The notes below the pieces were generated by a model. The model was not told the origin of the DNA. It ran no database searches and was given only the letters and a program-made list of their open reading frames with translations. Positions 52,688 to 60,511 of a stretch of 64,000 nt of DNA are shown here, piece after piece (within the stretch, counting starts at the first letter, position 1; the number at the start of each line of letters is the position of its first letter). The position numbers were made by a program, and so were the translations under genes. Source of the stretch: Caldilineaceae bacterium (lineage in GTDB: Bacteria; Chloroflexota; Anaerolineae; Caldilineales; Caldilineaceae); contig JAHBVH010000023.1 in assembly GCA_019637645.1 (NCBI GenBank), positions 36,456-100,455 of the forward strand. Direction: 5' to 3'.

Positions 52688-53848
52688 TTAGTGCTGTTGT
52701 TCGGCAATGATCCGCTTGATGGCCTGTTCATTTTGTTCAATGCATTCGGCGAGCCGAAATTGAACTAAGGCCCGTTGTAGATTGTGGGTGTCGTGCTTGA
52801 CTTTGAAGTAAACGTCGCCGGCCAAATAATCGGTAAAAAAGCGCAAGCCTAGCTCGAACGTAATGAGCCGAATGGCATCGTATAGATAGGCATAGTCGGC
52901 GGGGGTAAAGAAGTGGGCTGCTTCTTGGAGATAGCCAGTAAGAATGACCTGACATAGATCGGTATCGAAGATGACGCTATCGAGATCCGTGGTCTCTTCT
53001 CCAGCCGGATTACAACAAGAGCGCAGGCAATCACCAATGTCATAATGGACCAAGCCCGGTTTGACGGTATCCAGGTCGATAATGCTCACCGCTTTGCCCG
53101 ATTGATCATCAATCAAGATATTATCAACCTTGGGGTCGCCATGAATGGCCCGCAGCTGTAATTCACCACGGGCCTGGGCGTCCTCTAAAATGGTGGCCCA
53201 CGCCCGGCGGTCGGCGACAAATTGTTGTGCCCAAGCGACTTGGGCCGCGGCGGCGCTCTGTTGGCGAGCTTGGGCTGCCTCACTGGTTAGGCTCTGGTCA
53301 TATTGTTGCAGATATTGGGGCGTAATGTGGAAGCCTGGTAAGGTATCGTGTAACAAAGCCGGATCAAGGCCGCTGAGGAGTCGATGAAAACGGCCCAAGG
53401 CGAGCCCCGATTCGCGGGCGTGCGCAGCATCGCGAATTTTTGGGTAGGTTTTGGCCCGCTCGATTAAACTAATCGCCCGCCAGAAATCACCGGCTTGATC
53501 CAAATAATAATCAGAGCCCGTTGCCGTTGGGATGATCTGGGGCATTTCCCAGCGCTCGGTCGGGTTGGGTTCAGCTTGTCCAATCTGTTGCGCCATGTGT
53601 TCTAGAAAGGTTCGCATATTGAGCAAGATTAGATCCGGTTGGCGAAAGACATGGGTGTTGACGCGTTGTAGCACAAAGCGCGTTGGCTGCACCAGGGCAG
53701 CCTCCCTCACGGTGTCGGTATCCGCACCAACAGGCGGCAACCGTGTGACGACATAGGTGTCATTGACATTGCCAGCACCATAGGCTTGGACTTGTTGCAC
53801 CGCGTACGGATGAGTAAACTCTTGCGCAATCCTATACAGCTTTTCCAC
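52688..53848 (-). CDS. Phosphotransferase, N-acetylhexosamine 1-kinase-like (APH fold)
   Basis: 386 residues, GTG start at 53848 favoured by AGAAAGG about nine bases upstream (an in-frame GTG at 53869 also exists). The fold has GAGNVNDTYVVTR at the nucleotide lobe, the line FVLQRVNTHVFRQPDLILLN, the Brenner motif AIHGDPKVDNILID near residue 240 with the catalytic Asp, and IDLDTVKPGLVHYDIGDCLR for Mg binding. The layout follows NahK-type anomeric sugar kinases. Substrate not proven. A MITE-like element lies 24 bases upstream of the start. Confidence 0.85.
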   Translation of the reverse strand: MEKLYRIAQEFTHPYAVQQVQAYGAGNVNDTYVVTRLPPVGADTDTVREAALVQPTRFVLQRVNTHVFRQPDLILLNMRTFLEHMAQQIGQAEPNPTERWEMPQIIPTATGSDYYLDQAGDFWRAISLIERAKTYPKIRDAAHARESGLALGRFHRLLSGLDPALLHDTLPGFHITPQYLQQYDQSLTSEAAQARQQSAAAAQVAWAQQFVADRRAWATILEDAQARGELQLRAIHGDPKVDNILIDDQSGKAVSIIDLDTVKPGLVHYDIGDCLRSCCNPAGEETTDLDSVIFDTDLCQVILTGYLQEAAHFFTPADYAYLYDAIRLITFELGLRFFTDYLAGDVYFKVKHDTHNLQRALVQFRLAECIEQNEQAIKRIIAEQQH

Positions 53849-53872
53849 AAGGAATAACCTTTCTGACACAGA

Positions 53873-53957
53873 TAGGCGTTACGCACTTGGGCCAGAGCGG
53901 ACAGGTTTAACAAACCTGTCCGCTCTCTGGTCACGCTGATCAACTGCGTAACTTCTA
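53873..53957. mobile_element. MITE-like element, 85 bp, with nested palindrome
   Basis: Ends TAGGCGTTACGCA (53873-53885) and the inverted copy of TAGAAGTTACGCA (53945-53957). Inner palindrome arms AGAGCGGACAGGTTT (53894-53908) / 53912-53926, loop AAC. Best-preserved copy. Confidence 0.8.
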
Positions 53958-53988
53958 ACAGATTAACGAAACTGTAGAACAGCAGCAA

Positions 53989-54020
53989 GGTGCTTTTTGT
54001 CGTAGGAAGGGAAAAGCACC
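53989..54020. other. Hairpin in the creatininase leader
   Basis: GGTGCTTTT (53989-53997) pairs with AAAAGCACC (54012-54020) across a 14-base loop. It lies about 150 bases before the creatininase start. Possible mRNA structure; function unknown. Confidence 0.4.
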
Positions 54021-54166
54021 CACACATTGCGCTGATGCATCTACAAAAAATGATTGGGATCGTGCTGCCACCGGATATCTTAGCTGAATCGGCAGATTGT
54101 GGCAAGGTCTCAACAAAATTGTCGCTGAAATCAATGTCGCTTACAATAAATAAGAGGAATGAGCCG

Positions 54167-54979
54167 ATGAAATATCGCTATGCTGAGATGACCTGGCCTG
54201 AATGTCATGCGGCGGTCCAGCAAGGACGGGTGGCTGTATTGCCGGTCGCCACCTATGAAGATCATGGCTACCACCTGCCCATCGATGTTGATGTGCTCTT
54301 GGCGACCGAAATTTGTGAACGTGCCGTCGCGCGTATTCCTACCGAAGCCGTCCTGATTCCCGCGGTTACACATGGCTATAGCCCGCATCATATGGACTTC
54401 CCTGGCACCATTACCATCCGCTGGGATACCTTTATCAACTATGTGAAAGATGTCTGTCTGAGCTTAGCCCACCATGGCTTTACGCGCATTTTGATTGTGA
54501 ACGGCCATGGTAGCAATACCGCTCCGCTCGAAATGGCCTCTCGCCTGACGGTGGTAGAGACAGAAGGGCGGGTGCACTGCGCCGCGGTGAATCACTGGGG
54601 TGTTCGCAAAGTACGCGAAGAAGGGAAGCTGATCCGCACGTCTGCTTATGGGGGGGCATCCCATGCTGGTGAATATGAAACCTCGCTCTATTTGGCCTTG
54701 CGTCCCGACTTGGTAGAAATGGAGAAAGCCGTCGATGAACGGACACCACTGCCACCTAGCTTTCAAAACGATCTCCTGGCTGGGAAGCGTGCCGATGGTT
54801 CGGTGGCAGCCCTGATGCCCTATTGGAGCACCATGAGCACCAGCGGTGTCCGTGGCGATGCGACCCAAGCAACCCGTGAAAAGGGCGAACGCTTTTTGGC
54901 CGCCGCGGTGGAAGGACTCATCGAACTGGTGGGGGAATTGAAATCATTAGAACTTCCACCCCGTCAAGATCACCACTAG
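54167..54979 (+). CDS. Creatininase family amidohydrolase
   Basis: 270 residues starting MKYRYAEMTWPECHAAVQQG. Metal ligands are in ATYEDHGYHLPIDVD (Glu, His, Asp), NGHGSN and GGASHAGEYETSL (Glu and His). This family hydrolyses cyclic or linear amides such as creatinine or 3-dehydro-scyllo-inosose-type lactams, with the actual substrate unclear. GAGG lies about eleven bases upstream of 54167; the longer frame to 53990 is unsupported. It is divergent from the phosphotransferase gene, and the MITE-like element sits between them. Confidence 0.9.
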   Translation: MKYRYAEMTWPECHAAVQQGRVAVLPVATYEDHGYHLPIDVDVLLATEICERAVARIPTEAVLIPAVTHGYSPHHMDFPGTITIRWDTFINYVKDVCLSLAHHGFTRILIVNGHGSNTAPLEMASRLTVVETEGRVHCAAVNHWGVRKVREEGKLIRTSAYGGASHAGEYETSLYLALRPDLVEMEKAVDERTPLPPSFQNDLLAGKRADGSVAALMPYWSTMSTSGVRGDATQATREKGERFLAAAVEGLIELVGELKSLELPPRQDHH

Positions 54980-55027
54980 TGGCTGTTCACCTATGGCGTC
55001 GTTTTCGGGGAAAAGAGAGACATAGCG

Positions 55028-55525
55028 GTGATTCGACAAGCGGTGTTGACGGATTTGCCACAACTGGTGGCGTTGGACCAAACGCTCTTTGGCAGCTATG
55101 GGGCCGCTGAAAGCCCGGCTGTCATTCAAGCGCGCTTGGCTGTCTTTCCCGCTGGTTGTGTGGTGTTGGTCGCCGATGCGACGGCCGCGCCAGCCTCACC
55201 GCTCTTGGGCTATCTGACCACCGAAAAATGGGCAACCCTGCGCGAGCCAGCCCTCGACGAAGATCCTTCTGTGACACACAGCCCACAAGGGACGATCCTC
55301 AATATTACAACCCTAGCCATTGCTCCACAACATCAAAACCGCCAGCTAGGGGCGCAACTACTGTGCTATGCGATCAACTTGGCTGCCCAAGAAGGCTGTC
55401 CAACGATCGTACTTGAAACAGCGTGGGCCGCACGTTTTTATGCGCGACACCACTTTGTGAAAACCGGTGAACGGCAACAACGGGGAATTCTGCTGCATAT
55501 CATGCGCTATGATCTACCGCTATGA
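55028..55525 (+). CDS. GNAT family N-acetyltransferase
   Basis: 165 residues, GTG start (IRQAVLTDLPQLVALDQTLF is the usual GNAT opening after the initiator). The acetyl-CoA binding loop is in ITTLAIAPQHQNRQLGAQLL, with a Q-x-x-x-x-L form of the R/Q-x-x-G-x-G/A motif. The late strand WAARFYARHHFVKTGER is typical of small-molecule or ribosomal-protein acetyltransferases. Its ribosome site is weak. It follows creatininase by 48 bases, probably in the same operon. Acceptor unknown. Confidence 0.82.
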   Translation: MIRQAVLTDLPQLVALDQTLFGSYGAAESPAVIQARLAVFPAGCVVLVADATAAPASPLLGYLTTEKWATLREPALDEDPSVTHSPQGTILNITTLAIAPQHQNRQLGAQLLCYAINLAAQEGCPTIVLETAWAARFYARHHFVKTGERQQRGILLHIMRYDLPL

Positions 55526-55808
55526 TCTAGGGTATAGCGATAAGAGTTAGCCCTGAATCTGTGCCGGCTACACCGTCTGATTGCCTAGCCCATAGCCACA
55601 CGGTGCCAGATAATGACGATACCGGACCGAATCCAATAAATTAGAACATGATTCGGCTAAAAGGTTGGCCGCGATGTAGGTAAAACGACGTATCTGTTGT
55701 ACACTTACGAGCGGCTTACTCAAGCTTTTGGCCGACAGCTTTTGGCTGACAGATGTGGATTCGACTCAATTGACACTAATCCTTCAAACCACTCATTGAT
55801 GACCGCTT
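55526..55808. other. Spacer before the zinc-ribbon/LysM gene
   Basis: About 280 bases. No palindrome-family member or clear promoter was recognised. A short direct repeat TTTTGGC(C/T)GACAG lies at about 55725-55752. Confidence 0.4.
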
Positions 55809-57053
55809 ATGCAAGAAGTCGTTTGTTATAACTGTGGACGCATTGTTCATGTTTCGCCGGATGCGGAACTTTGTTCGGTCTGCGGCGAAAATCTGCGCGA
55901 ACTGCTGCATCCTGTCTATGCTTCGAAATATTTCTATGACCGTGCGGCAAAAATAGCGGCTGGCGGCCAGCTCACGACGGCGCTACAGGAGATCGATCGC
56001 GGCTTGCGCTACCAGCCTAGCTCGGAGCTGCGCTTGTTGGGGGCTATTCTCTCCAAACGCCTGGGCGACCATGAGCAAATGCGGCATCATGTGGCCGCGA
56101 TCCCTGTGGATGATGTGCTGCGCCCCGAAGGTGAGTGGCTGCTCCGTTCGCACCAAATGCGCCAACGCGATCTGCGCGAAGCAAGTAAAGGGGCCAAGCG
56201 TGGTCGCTCGCTGGAAGCGGTGATCGACGAGATGCCATTAACGCTAGAGCAAGTCCATCCGCTGACCACCACCAAAACCTTTGTGCCACCCGCAAAGCCG
56301 GGGTTGCTCTCCCAAGCGGGCCTCGTGCTGATTTTGGTCGTCTTTGTTGGGGTGAGTGCTCTCCTGCTCCGGAATGCAACCCTGCTAACTGCGCTGTTGG
56401 GTCCTACTGGAGAAACGGCCATTGCCCCAACTCCCACCGACGACCTCGTTGCGCCGGTCTATCGCCCAACGCAAGATGAAGCAGTCGATGCGCGCGCGCC
56501 GACGGTTGAGCCAGGATTATCGATCACACCGACGGTCACGGCGACGCCCAATGTGCCTAATAACAATGTGCCTAATAACAATGTGCCTAATAACGTAGTG
56601 CAGGGGGGCAGCGCACCCACGCGTCTCCCCGAAGCGCTTGCTGCCAGCACAACCGGCGAAGCCATTAGCATCAGTGCGGCTCAGCCTTTTGATCTACAAA
56701 GCTATTTGCTGACCTTAGACCAAACAGAATTGGCCGCGCTACAAGTGTCGGCAGATTTTCAGGGCACGATTCTTTCGCTCAAAGGGATTGTGCCAACCTT
56801 TGCCGACCGGCAAGCCTTGATCACCTTGGCCGAGGCGGTGCCCGGAGCGACTAACGTCAGCGCCATTGATCTTCTGTTGCGCCTGCCCGATACCTATACC
56901 GTGCAGCCCGGTGATACCCTGTGGGATATCAGCTACCGGCTTTATGGGGACGTGAAGTGGATTGATGACATTGTGGCTGCTAATCGCGAGATCCTACCCT
57001 CCGCTGCCTATCTTGCTGTTGGCATGCGGCTCAAAGTCCCCCCAATTGAATAA
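55809..57053 (+). CDS. Zinc-ribbon, membrane-spanning LysM-domain protein
   Basis: 414 residues with an unusual domain order. An N-terminal zinc ribbon has two CxxC pairs (CYNCGR, then CSVCGE). Helical region about 30-130 is TPR-like (TALQEIDRGLRYQPSSELRL). A single membrane helix lies at about 178-198 (VLILVVFVGVSALLL). An extracellular low-complexity linker with PNNNV repeats follows, then a BON-like domain (about 295-355) and a C-terminal LysM (TYTVQPGDTLWDISYRLYGD) that should bind peptidoglycan. The zinc ribbon thus faces the cytoplasm and LysM the cell wall. It could link intracellular proteins to the wall. I do not recognise a named family. Confidence 0.8.
   Translation: MQEVVCYNCGRIVHVSPDAELCSVCGENLRELLHPVYASKYFYDRAAKIAAGGQLTTALQEIDRGLRYQPSSELRLLGAILSKRLGDHEQMRHHVAAIPVDDVLRPEGEWLLRSHQMRQRDLREASKGAKRGRSLEAVIDEMPLTLEQVHPLTTTKTFVPPAKPGLLSQAGLVLILVVFVGVSALLLRNATLLTALLGPTGETAIAPTPTDDLVAPVYRPTQDEAVDARAPTVEPGLSITPTVTATPNVPNNNVPNNNVPNNVVQGGSAPTRLPEALAASTTGEAISISAAQPFDLQSYLLTLDQTELAALQVSADFQGTILSLKGIVPTFADRQALITLAEAVPGATNVSAIDLLLRLPDTYTVQPGDTLWDISYRLYGDVKWIDDIVAANREILPSAAYLAVGMRLKVPPIE
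56550..56594 (+). repeat. 15-bp tandem repeat, three copies, in coding sequence
   Basis: AATGTGCCTAATAAC at 56550, 56565 and 56580 encodes the NVPNN units of the extracellular linker. The repeat number could vary by slippage without frame loss. Confidence 0.9.
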
Positions 57054-57117
57054 GGAGACAAGCAAAGAGTTGCATCATCGCATGCTTCTCCCCGTCTTGT
57101 CTCCCTATCTTAATTTT

Positions 57118-57168
57118 CTTCTCTGTCTTCTGCCCTCTCTCTTCTGCCCTCTGTCTTCTGCCCTCTCC
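57118..57168. repeat. Pyrimidine heptamer array beside dnaN
   Basis: Units TCTTCTG and CCCTCTC/CCCTCTG repeat about seven times and end at the dnaN stop codon. No inverted half is evident. Confidence 0.75.
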
Positions 57169-58398
57169 CTAACGCGGCGGATGCATCGGCATGATCACAT
57201 GCAAAAATTCGGCTTCGCCCATCCCCACCGGGCGTAACGCGCCGGGACGGGTCGGCTGGGTCGTCTCCAGCACCACCTGGGGTTGATCGATCTGGCTGAG
57301 AACATCGATGAGGTATTTGGCATTAAAGGCAATTTCAAGCGTATCCCCTTCGACCATGGCATCGACATCGCTTATATTGTCGCCCATCTCGGCGCTGGTG
57401 GCCGTGAGCCGCATCTGTCCTGTATTTTCGCCGTTCCCCGGCATGACACTCAGACGGATAATGTTGGCATTATCGCGCGCAAAGAGCAGCGCCACGCGCA
57501 CCGCTTTTAAAAAGGAAGCTGTGTCGGCGACCGTGCGGGTGTTGTAGTTTTTGGGGATCGTGGCTCGATAGTCGGGAAAGCGCGCGTCGATCAATTCACT
57601 CACCAACTCGACTTGGCGAAAGCCACCGCGGCTCTCTTCGCCTTTCCCATGTAACTGAAACAAAATTTGGTTGCGTGCTTGGGTGACAATCACCTGCACG
57701 GGGTGCGCCTCATCCGCGTCGGCGCTAATCCGGGCCAACTCACCCAAGCTGCGGGCTGGCACAATCACCGTCATCTTCTCTTCGCTGATCCCTTGGGAGA
57801 GGGGAACGCTCCGTACACTGAGCCGATAACCATCGGTGGCGGCCATGGTCAAGCGGTCGCCGGTGAAGCTCACTTCGACGCCCGTCAAGGTAGGGCGATT
57901 TTCGTCGCTCGAGGCTGCAAAGATCACCTGATCGATCATCTTGCGCAAACCATCGGTTTCCAGCTCCATCTGAATGCCATCAACAATCGGCACCGCGTTA
58001 TGGCCTTCGTCATTGGGATCACTGTGGCCCTGCGCCGTCGGGATCAGGGGAAATTCAAAGGCGTCGATCCCCTTCATGTTGGCTTCAAAGCGGGCACAGC
58101 TCAGGTGGAGCGTTTGGGTTCGCACGGCTAATTCCATGTCAATGCGTTCGGGCGGCAAGCTGTTGACAAATTCGCTCAGGAGGCGCGCTGGCACAGTAAT
58201 GGCCCCTTCATCTTCTACCTTGGCCCCAATCCAACAGTTGATGCCAATCTCGCGGTTGGTGGCGGCCAAGCGCAACTGGTTGTTTTTGGCTTCCAGCAAG
58301 ATGTTGCTCAGCACGGGCATGGTCGTGCGCGAGGAAACCGCGCGCCCAACAATGGAGAGTCCTTTGGCTAAATTTTCTTGATGACAGCTTACCCGCAC
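57169..58398 (-). CDS. dnaN: DNA polymerase III beta subunit (sliding clamp)
   Basis: 409 residues in three clamp domains. The start MRVSCHQENLAKGLSIVGRA, then MPVLSNILLEAKNN, AATNREIGI and the tail HVIMPMHPPR match DnaN. The family's EFPLIP and GYRLSVR motifs are present. It forms the ring-shaped dimer that tethers replicative polymerase to DNA. The genome position is notable: no dnaA, recF or gyrB lies beside it, and there is no DnaA-box cluster around it. Its neighbours are a LysM protein and a multidrug-type ABC exporter. It could be the main clamp in a rearranged genome or an extra copy; the sequence alone cannot tell. Confidence 0.93.
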   Translation of the reverse strand: MRVSCHQENLAKGLSIVGRAVSSRTTMPVLSNILLEAKNNQLRLAATNREIGINCWIGAKVEDEGAITVPARLLSEFVNSLPPERIDMELAVRTQTLHLSCARFEANMKGIDAFEFPLIPTAQGHSDPNDEGHNAVPIVDGIQMELETDGLRKMIDQVIFAASSDENRPTLTGVEVSFTGDRLTMAATDGYRLSVRSVPLSQGISEEKMTVIVPARSLGELARISADADEAHPVQVIVTQARNQILFQLHGKGEESRGGFRQVELVSELIDARFPDYRATIPKNYNTRTVADTASFLKAVRVALLFARDNANIIRLSVMPGNGENTGQMRLTATSAEMGDNISDVDAMVEGDTLEIAFNAKYLIDVLSQIDQPQVVLETTQPTRPGALRPVGMGEAEFLHVIMPMHPPR

Positions 58399-58549
58399 CG
58401 GGGCCTCCTCTTGTGTACGATTGCAATTTGACAGACGGCTGGTAAGTTAGAGTATAACACACTTGATCACCACTTCAGGAAAAACCATACCATGTTGGTA
58501 GTAGAAAAAGGCTACAGGATAAAAGCCGAAGGATGGATGGCCCTTGTCT

Positions 58550-60382
58550 CTAGCTTTCGGCGGTTTCCACATCCAGGTATTGGCGGCGATAGAGTTGGGC
58601 ATAGAGGCCGTTGCGTGCCAACAGCTCTGGGTGAGTGCCGCGTTCTACAATCTGCCCCTGTTGGAGCGCACAGATCAGGTCGGCATTGCGGATTGTGCTG
58701 AGGCGGTGGGCAATGACAATCGAAGTGCGTCCTTCCAACAAGCGATCTAACGCGTCTTGAATGAGCGTTTCGGTGACGGTATCGATGCTGGCGGTCGCTT
58801 CGTCGAGGATCAAAATGCGTGGGTCGGCCAAGACCGCGCGGGCGATACAGATCAGCTGGCGCTGGCCCACCGACAGATTCGAGCCCCCCTCGAGAATGGT
58901 CGTGTCATAGCCGTCGGGGAGGTCCATGATAAACGCGTGGGCATTGGCCCACTGGGCCGCAGCTTCCACTTCGGCATCACTCGCGCGGGGGCGGCCAAAG
59001 CGGACATTGTCGCGAATGGTGCCGGAAAAGAGAAAAGGATCTTGGGGTACTAACCCCATTTGGCGGCGTAATGATTCTTGGGTGACGGTGCGTACATCGA
59101 CACCGTCAATCTCTACCGCCCCAGCACTCACATCATAGAAACGGGCAATGAGGTTGGCAATCGAACTCTTGCCTGCCCCGGTAGGCCCAACCAAGGCCAC
59201 CATTTGGCCTGGCGCAAGGTCGAGGTTGATATTACGCAGAACCGGCGTATTGTCGCGATAGTGAAAGCTAACCTCACGCAGCGCCACCTGGCCGGTAATC
59301 GGCCCCATTGCTTTGCCGTCTTGGGGGTCAGCCACATCGGGAACCGTGTCGAGCAGGCCCAACACCCGTTCGCCACCCGCCATGGCTTGTTGCATAGTGG
59401 TGTAGAGCTGACTCAAATCTTGGATCGGTTGGAAGAAGCGGGTGACATAGGCCAGAAAAGCGACTAAGACGCCCACGGTGACTTGCTCATTGATCACGGC
59501 CCGACCACCGACCCAGAGCACAATTGCCGTGGCGACCATGCCCAGGAACTCGACCGTGGGCAGAAAGAGAAAGGAGAGCGACATGGCTGCCACGTTGGCG
59601 TCGCGGTTGGCGCGGTTGACACCATCAAAACGCGCTTGCGAGGCATCCTCTTGGGCGAAGGCTTGAATCACCTTCATGCCCGCAATGTTTTCGGCCAGAT
59701 CGCCCACCACCGCCGCAACGCGAGAGCGGGTCTGGCGAAAGGCTACCTTGGCCCGTTGGGCAAAAAGATGCGTGGCAAGCATCATCAGGGGCAGCACGGT
59801 AAAGGTATAGAGCGCTAACTGGGGGCTCATGGAGAGCATGACGATAATGATACCAATCAACAGGATCAGATCGCCTAGCAAGGTCAGTAACCCCTGGGAG
59901 AGCAATTCGTTGATGACGCCTACATCATTCATCACCCGCGAGACTGTCACCCCAATGATGTTATTGTCGTGGTAGCGCAGGGGCAAATATTGGAGATGAC
60001 GAAAAAGCTGGCCGCGCAGCGCGGCCAAAACCTGCTGCCCAACCCAGGAAAGAATATACCGTTGCCAGGCCGTGGTTAGGTAGATGCCGATAAACGCGAC
60101 GGCAGTCCAGAGCGCGACTTGATTTAACCCGGCAAGGTTGCCATTGGTGATGTGGTCATCAATCGCTACTTTGATCAAGTAGGGCGTTAACAACGTTAGC
60201 CCCGACGCAATCAGCATGGTGACAAAGGCAATGGTCATCCGCCCCCGATAGGGCCGGACAAAGATCAAGAGACGGATGATAATGCGCGGATCAAAGGCCC
60301 GTCCCCCTTCATTCTCCCCGGCCCGCTGTAACGCGCCCCGCGGCCCCATGTTAACACCGGTTGAACCAATCGAAAAGCTCAT
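58550..60382 (-). CDS. ABC exporter subunit (heterodimer partner with catalytic site residues)
   Basis: 610 residues. Six-helix transmembrane domain (about 45-330) then an ATPase domain. Walker A GPTGAGKSS near residue 400, Walker B ILILDEATAS with the catalytic Glu, and H-loop VIAHRLST. The signature is LSVGQ, a departure from LSGGQ. The start MSFSIGSTGVN at 60382 follows GGGAG; an extension to 60475 would include a palindrome and is rejected. It pairs with the gene at 60512. Its intact Walker B and H-loop combine with the partner's LSGGQ in one good ATP site. Probably exports lipids, drugs or peptides; substrate unknown. Confidence 0.93.
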   Translation of the reverse strand: MSFSIGSTGVNMGPRGALQRAGENEGGRAFDPRIIIRLLIFVRPYRGRMTIAFVTMLIASGLTLLTPYLIKVAIDDHITNGNLAGLNQVALWTAVAFIGIYLTTAWQRYILSWVGQQVLAALRGQLFRHLQYLPLRYHDNNIIGVTVSRVMNDVGVINELLSQGLLTLLGDLILLIGIIIVMLSMSPQLALYTFTVLPLMMLATHLFAQRAKVAFRQTRSRVAAVVGDLAENIAGMKVIQAFAQEDASQARFDGVNRANRDANVAAMSLSFLFLPTVEFLGMVATAIVLWVGGRAVINEQVTVGVLVAFLAYVTRFFQPIQDLSQLYTTMQQAMAGGERVLGLLDTVPDVADPQDGKAMGPITGQVALREVSFHYRDNTPVLRNINLDLAPGQMVALVGPTGAGKSSIANLIARFYDVSAGAVEIDGVDVRTVTQESLRRQMGLVPQDPFLFSGTIRDNVRFGRPRASDAEVEAAAQWANAHAFIMDLPDGYDTTILEGGSNLSVGQRQLICIARAVLADPRILILDEATASIDTVTETLIQDALDRLLEGRTSIVIAHRLSTIRNADLICALQQGQIVERGTHPELLARNGLYAQLYRRQYLDVETAES

Positions 60383-60436
60383 CGCTCTGCTCCCTCTTCC
60401 TACTCCTGATCTGGCGCTGTTTTCGCAACTTACGGA

Positions 60437-60469
60437 AGAGCTGTTCGGTTTGCAAAACCTGACAGCTCT
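60437..60469. repeat. Palindrome between two ABC exporter genes
   Basis: AGAGCTGTTCGGTTT (60437-60451) against 60455-60469, with two mismatches. Imperfect member of the GGTTT/AAACC family, in the 130-base spacer of the exporter operon. Confidence 0.7.
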
Positions 60470-60511
60470 GGTCAAAGACGTACCCTTTAGTCTATGGCCG
60501 AGCAGAGCGGA

